A stretch of DNA of 5,779 nt from G039029935 sp039029935 (GTDB taxonomy: Bacteria > Chloroflexota > Anaerolineae > Caldilineales > Caldilineaceae), in assembly GCA_039029935.1 (NCBI GenBank), contig JBCCFC010000916.1, positions 1 to 5,779 of the forward strand, written 5' to 3'. The notes under the pieces are model-generated. The model was not told the origin of the DNA, ran no database searches, and saw only the letters and a list, made by a program, of their open reading frames with translations. How positions within the stretch are numbered: the stretch's first letter is position 1; each line of letters begins with the position of its first letter. Below are positions 5,468 to 5,779 of this stretch, piece by piece. A program made the translations under genes and the position numbers.

Positions 5468-5779
5468 ATGGCAACAAAGAAAAGCAAACGAGTTGCATTC
5501 ACATTTGATGAGCGCAGCTTAAACACACTCGAAGATATGACAGAAGAAGGCCACTTTAGTTCAATGGCTGATACTGTTCGCGAATCTTTACAAATTAGCC
5601 GTGCATTACAAACACAAGTGAAGCAGGGTTATACAGAAATCATTGTACGAAATCCTGAAACAGGTGACGCTGACACGCGCCTACTATCTTGGTGTCCACG
5701 AAGTCACCAACAAACAGTTCATGGCCTACGAGCCTGGCCACGACCCCGGCTTTTTTGGTCGATCAGTCCTGAACGAAGA
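5468..5779 (+). CDS. Ribbon-helix-helix (CopG/Arc-like) protein, probably broken after residue 66
   Basis: The start has a strong ribosome binding site (AAGGGGAGG, 5456-5464). Residues 8-13 (RVAFTF) fit the DNA-contacting beta strand, 14-27 (DERSLNTLEDMTEE) helix A and 32-54 (SMADTVRESLQISRALQTQVKQG) helix B; EIIVRNPETG (57-66) is a typical end for this small family. It is probably a DNA-binding regulator or antitoxin-like protein; no toxin partner is visible. The frame stays open to the window edge, but residues 67-104 are rich in Trp, Arg and Pro and look like an out-of-frame reading. From 5664 the next frame encodes a different protein (see 5664-5779). I therefore trust only 5468-5665 as this gene; its last residues and stop codon are missing. 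The predicted promoter is at 5308-5336. Confidence 0.7.
   Translation, partial: MATKKSKRVAFTFDERSLNTLEDMTEEGHFSSMADTVRESLQISRALQTQVKQGYTEIIVRNPETGDADTRLLSWCPRSHQQTVHGLRAWPRPRLFWSISPERR
5664..5779 (+). pseudogene. 5'-truncated fragment of an FGE/SUMF1-domain protein, running off the window
   Basis: In the frame one base ahead of the RHH gene, 38 codons read VTLTRAYYLGVHEVTNKQF and continue MAYEPGHDPGFFGRSVLNE. VTLTRxYYLGxxEVTNxQF followed by a PxHDPGF segment is the start of the formylglycine-generating enzyme/sulfatase-modifying-factor domain. Family members convert a sulfatase cysteine to formylglycine, or are non-catalytic relatives. The usual preceding part (an IPAGxFxMG-like segment and the E-x-P-x-H stretch) is absent: this frame is closed by TGA at 5619-5621, and the intervening codons show no similarity. 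GC is about 55%, against about 40% in the RHH part. Catalytic residues would lie beyond the window. It is either a fragment left by a rearrangement or foreign sequence joined during assembly. The domain call is from recognised motifs, without a search. Confidence 0.7.

Noticed and set aside
3744..5665. ATPase gene and RHH gene as a toxin-antitoxin or defence pair
   Set aside because: A strong terminator and a separate promoter lie between them, and nothing in either sequence shows they act together.
5619..5670. Programmed frameshift joining the RHH and FGE parts into one protein
   Set aside because: No slippery run is visible at the join, the FGE domain lacks its N-terminal part, and base composition changes at the same place. 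A rearrangement or misassembly explains this better.

Overview
The window looks like a fragment of a Gram-positive-type or monoderm bacterial genome, most plausibly a member of the Chloroflexota. This is an inference from the style of the genes: a lipoprotein peptide-binding protein with a long Ala/Glu/Asp-rich linker, a DUF234-type ATPase, an RHH protein of a kind I associate with that phylum, and a dispersed GGCATCCTTGCC / CAGGCTGGAAGCCTG repeat. No rRNA, tRNA or marker gene is present to prove it. Coding GC is moderate and the intergenic regions are clearly AT-rich.

Layout. Positions 1-55 are a degenerate short tandem repeat. Positions 59-3471 on the minus strand hold two genes of one peptide-type ABC importer: the OppD/DppD-like ATPase is first in the transcription direction and the solute-binding lipoprotein second. 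The 182-base gap between them contains a 46-base three-way-junction repeat that also supplies the stop codon of the ATPase gene. No permease gene is in the window. Positions 3472-3743 form a divergent intergenic region with promoter-like sequences. Positions 3744-5207 on the plus strand encode a 487-residue ATPase joined to a winged helix and a PD-(D/E)XK nuclease-like C-terminus. It is followed by a strong palindromic terminator at 5268-5296. A near-consensus promoter at 5308-5336 and a long leader with 10-bp tandem repeats precede a small ribbon-helix-helix (RHH) gene starting at 5468.

The most unusual feature is the right edge. The RHH homology stops at about residue 66 (near 5665), and from 5664 the sequence encodes, one base out of frame, the N-terminal part of a formylglycine-generating-enzyme/sulfatase-modifying-factor (FGE/SUMF1) domain. 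GC content jumps from about 40% to about 55% at the same point (counted by eye). This is either a real rearrangement that broke both genes or an assembly chimera at a contig end.

The two transport genes would act together in uptake of peptides or similar solutes. The ATPase/nuclease-like gene and the RHH gene are separate transcription units with similar promoters. I see no complete new multi-gene system. The points worth a second look are the RHH/FGE junction, the repeat at the oppD stop codon, the calcium-loop-like insert in the binding protein, and the nuclease-like tail on the ATPase.
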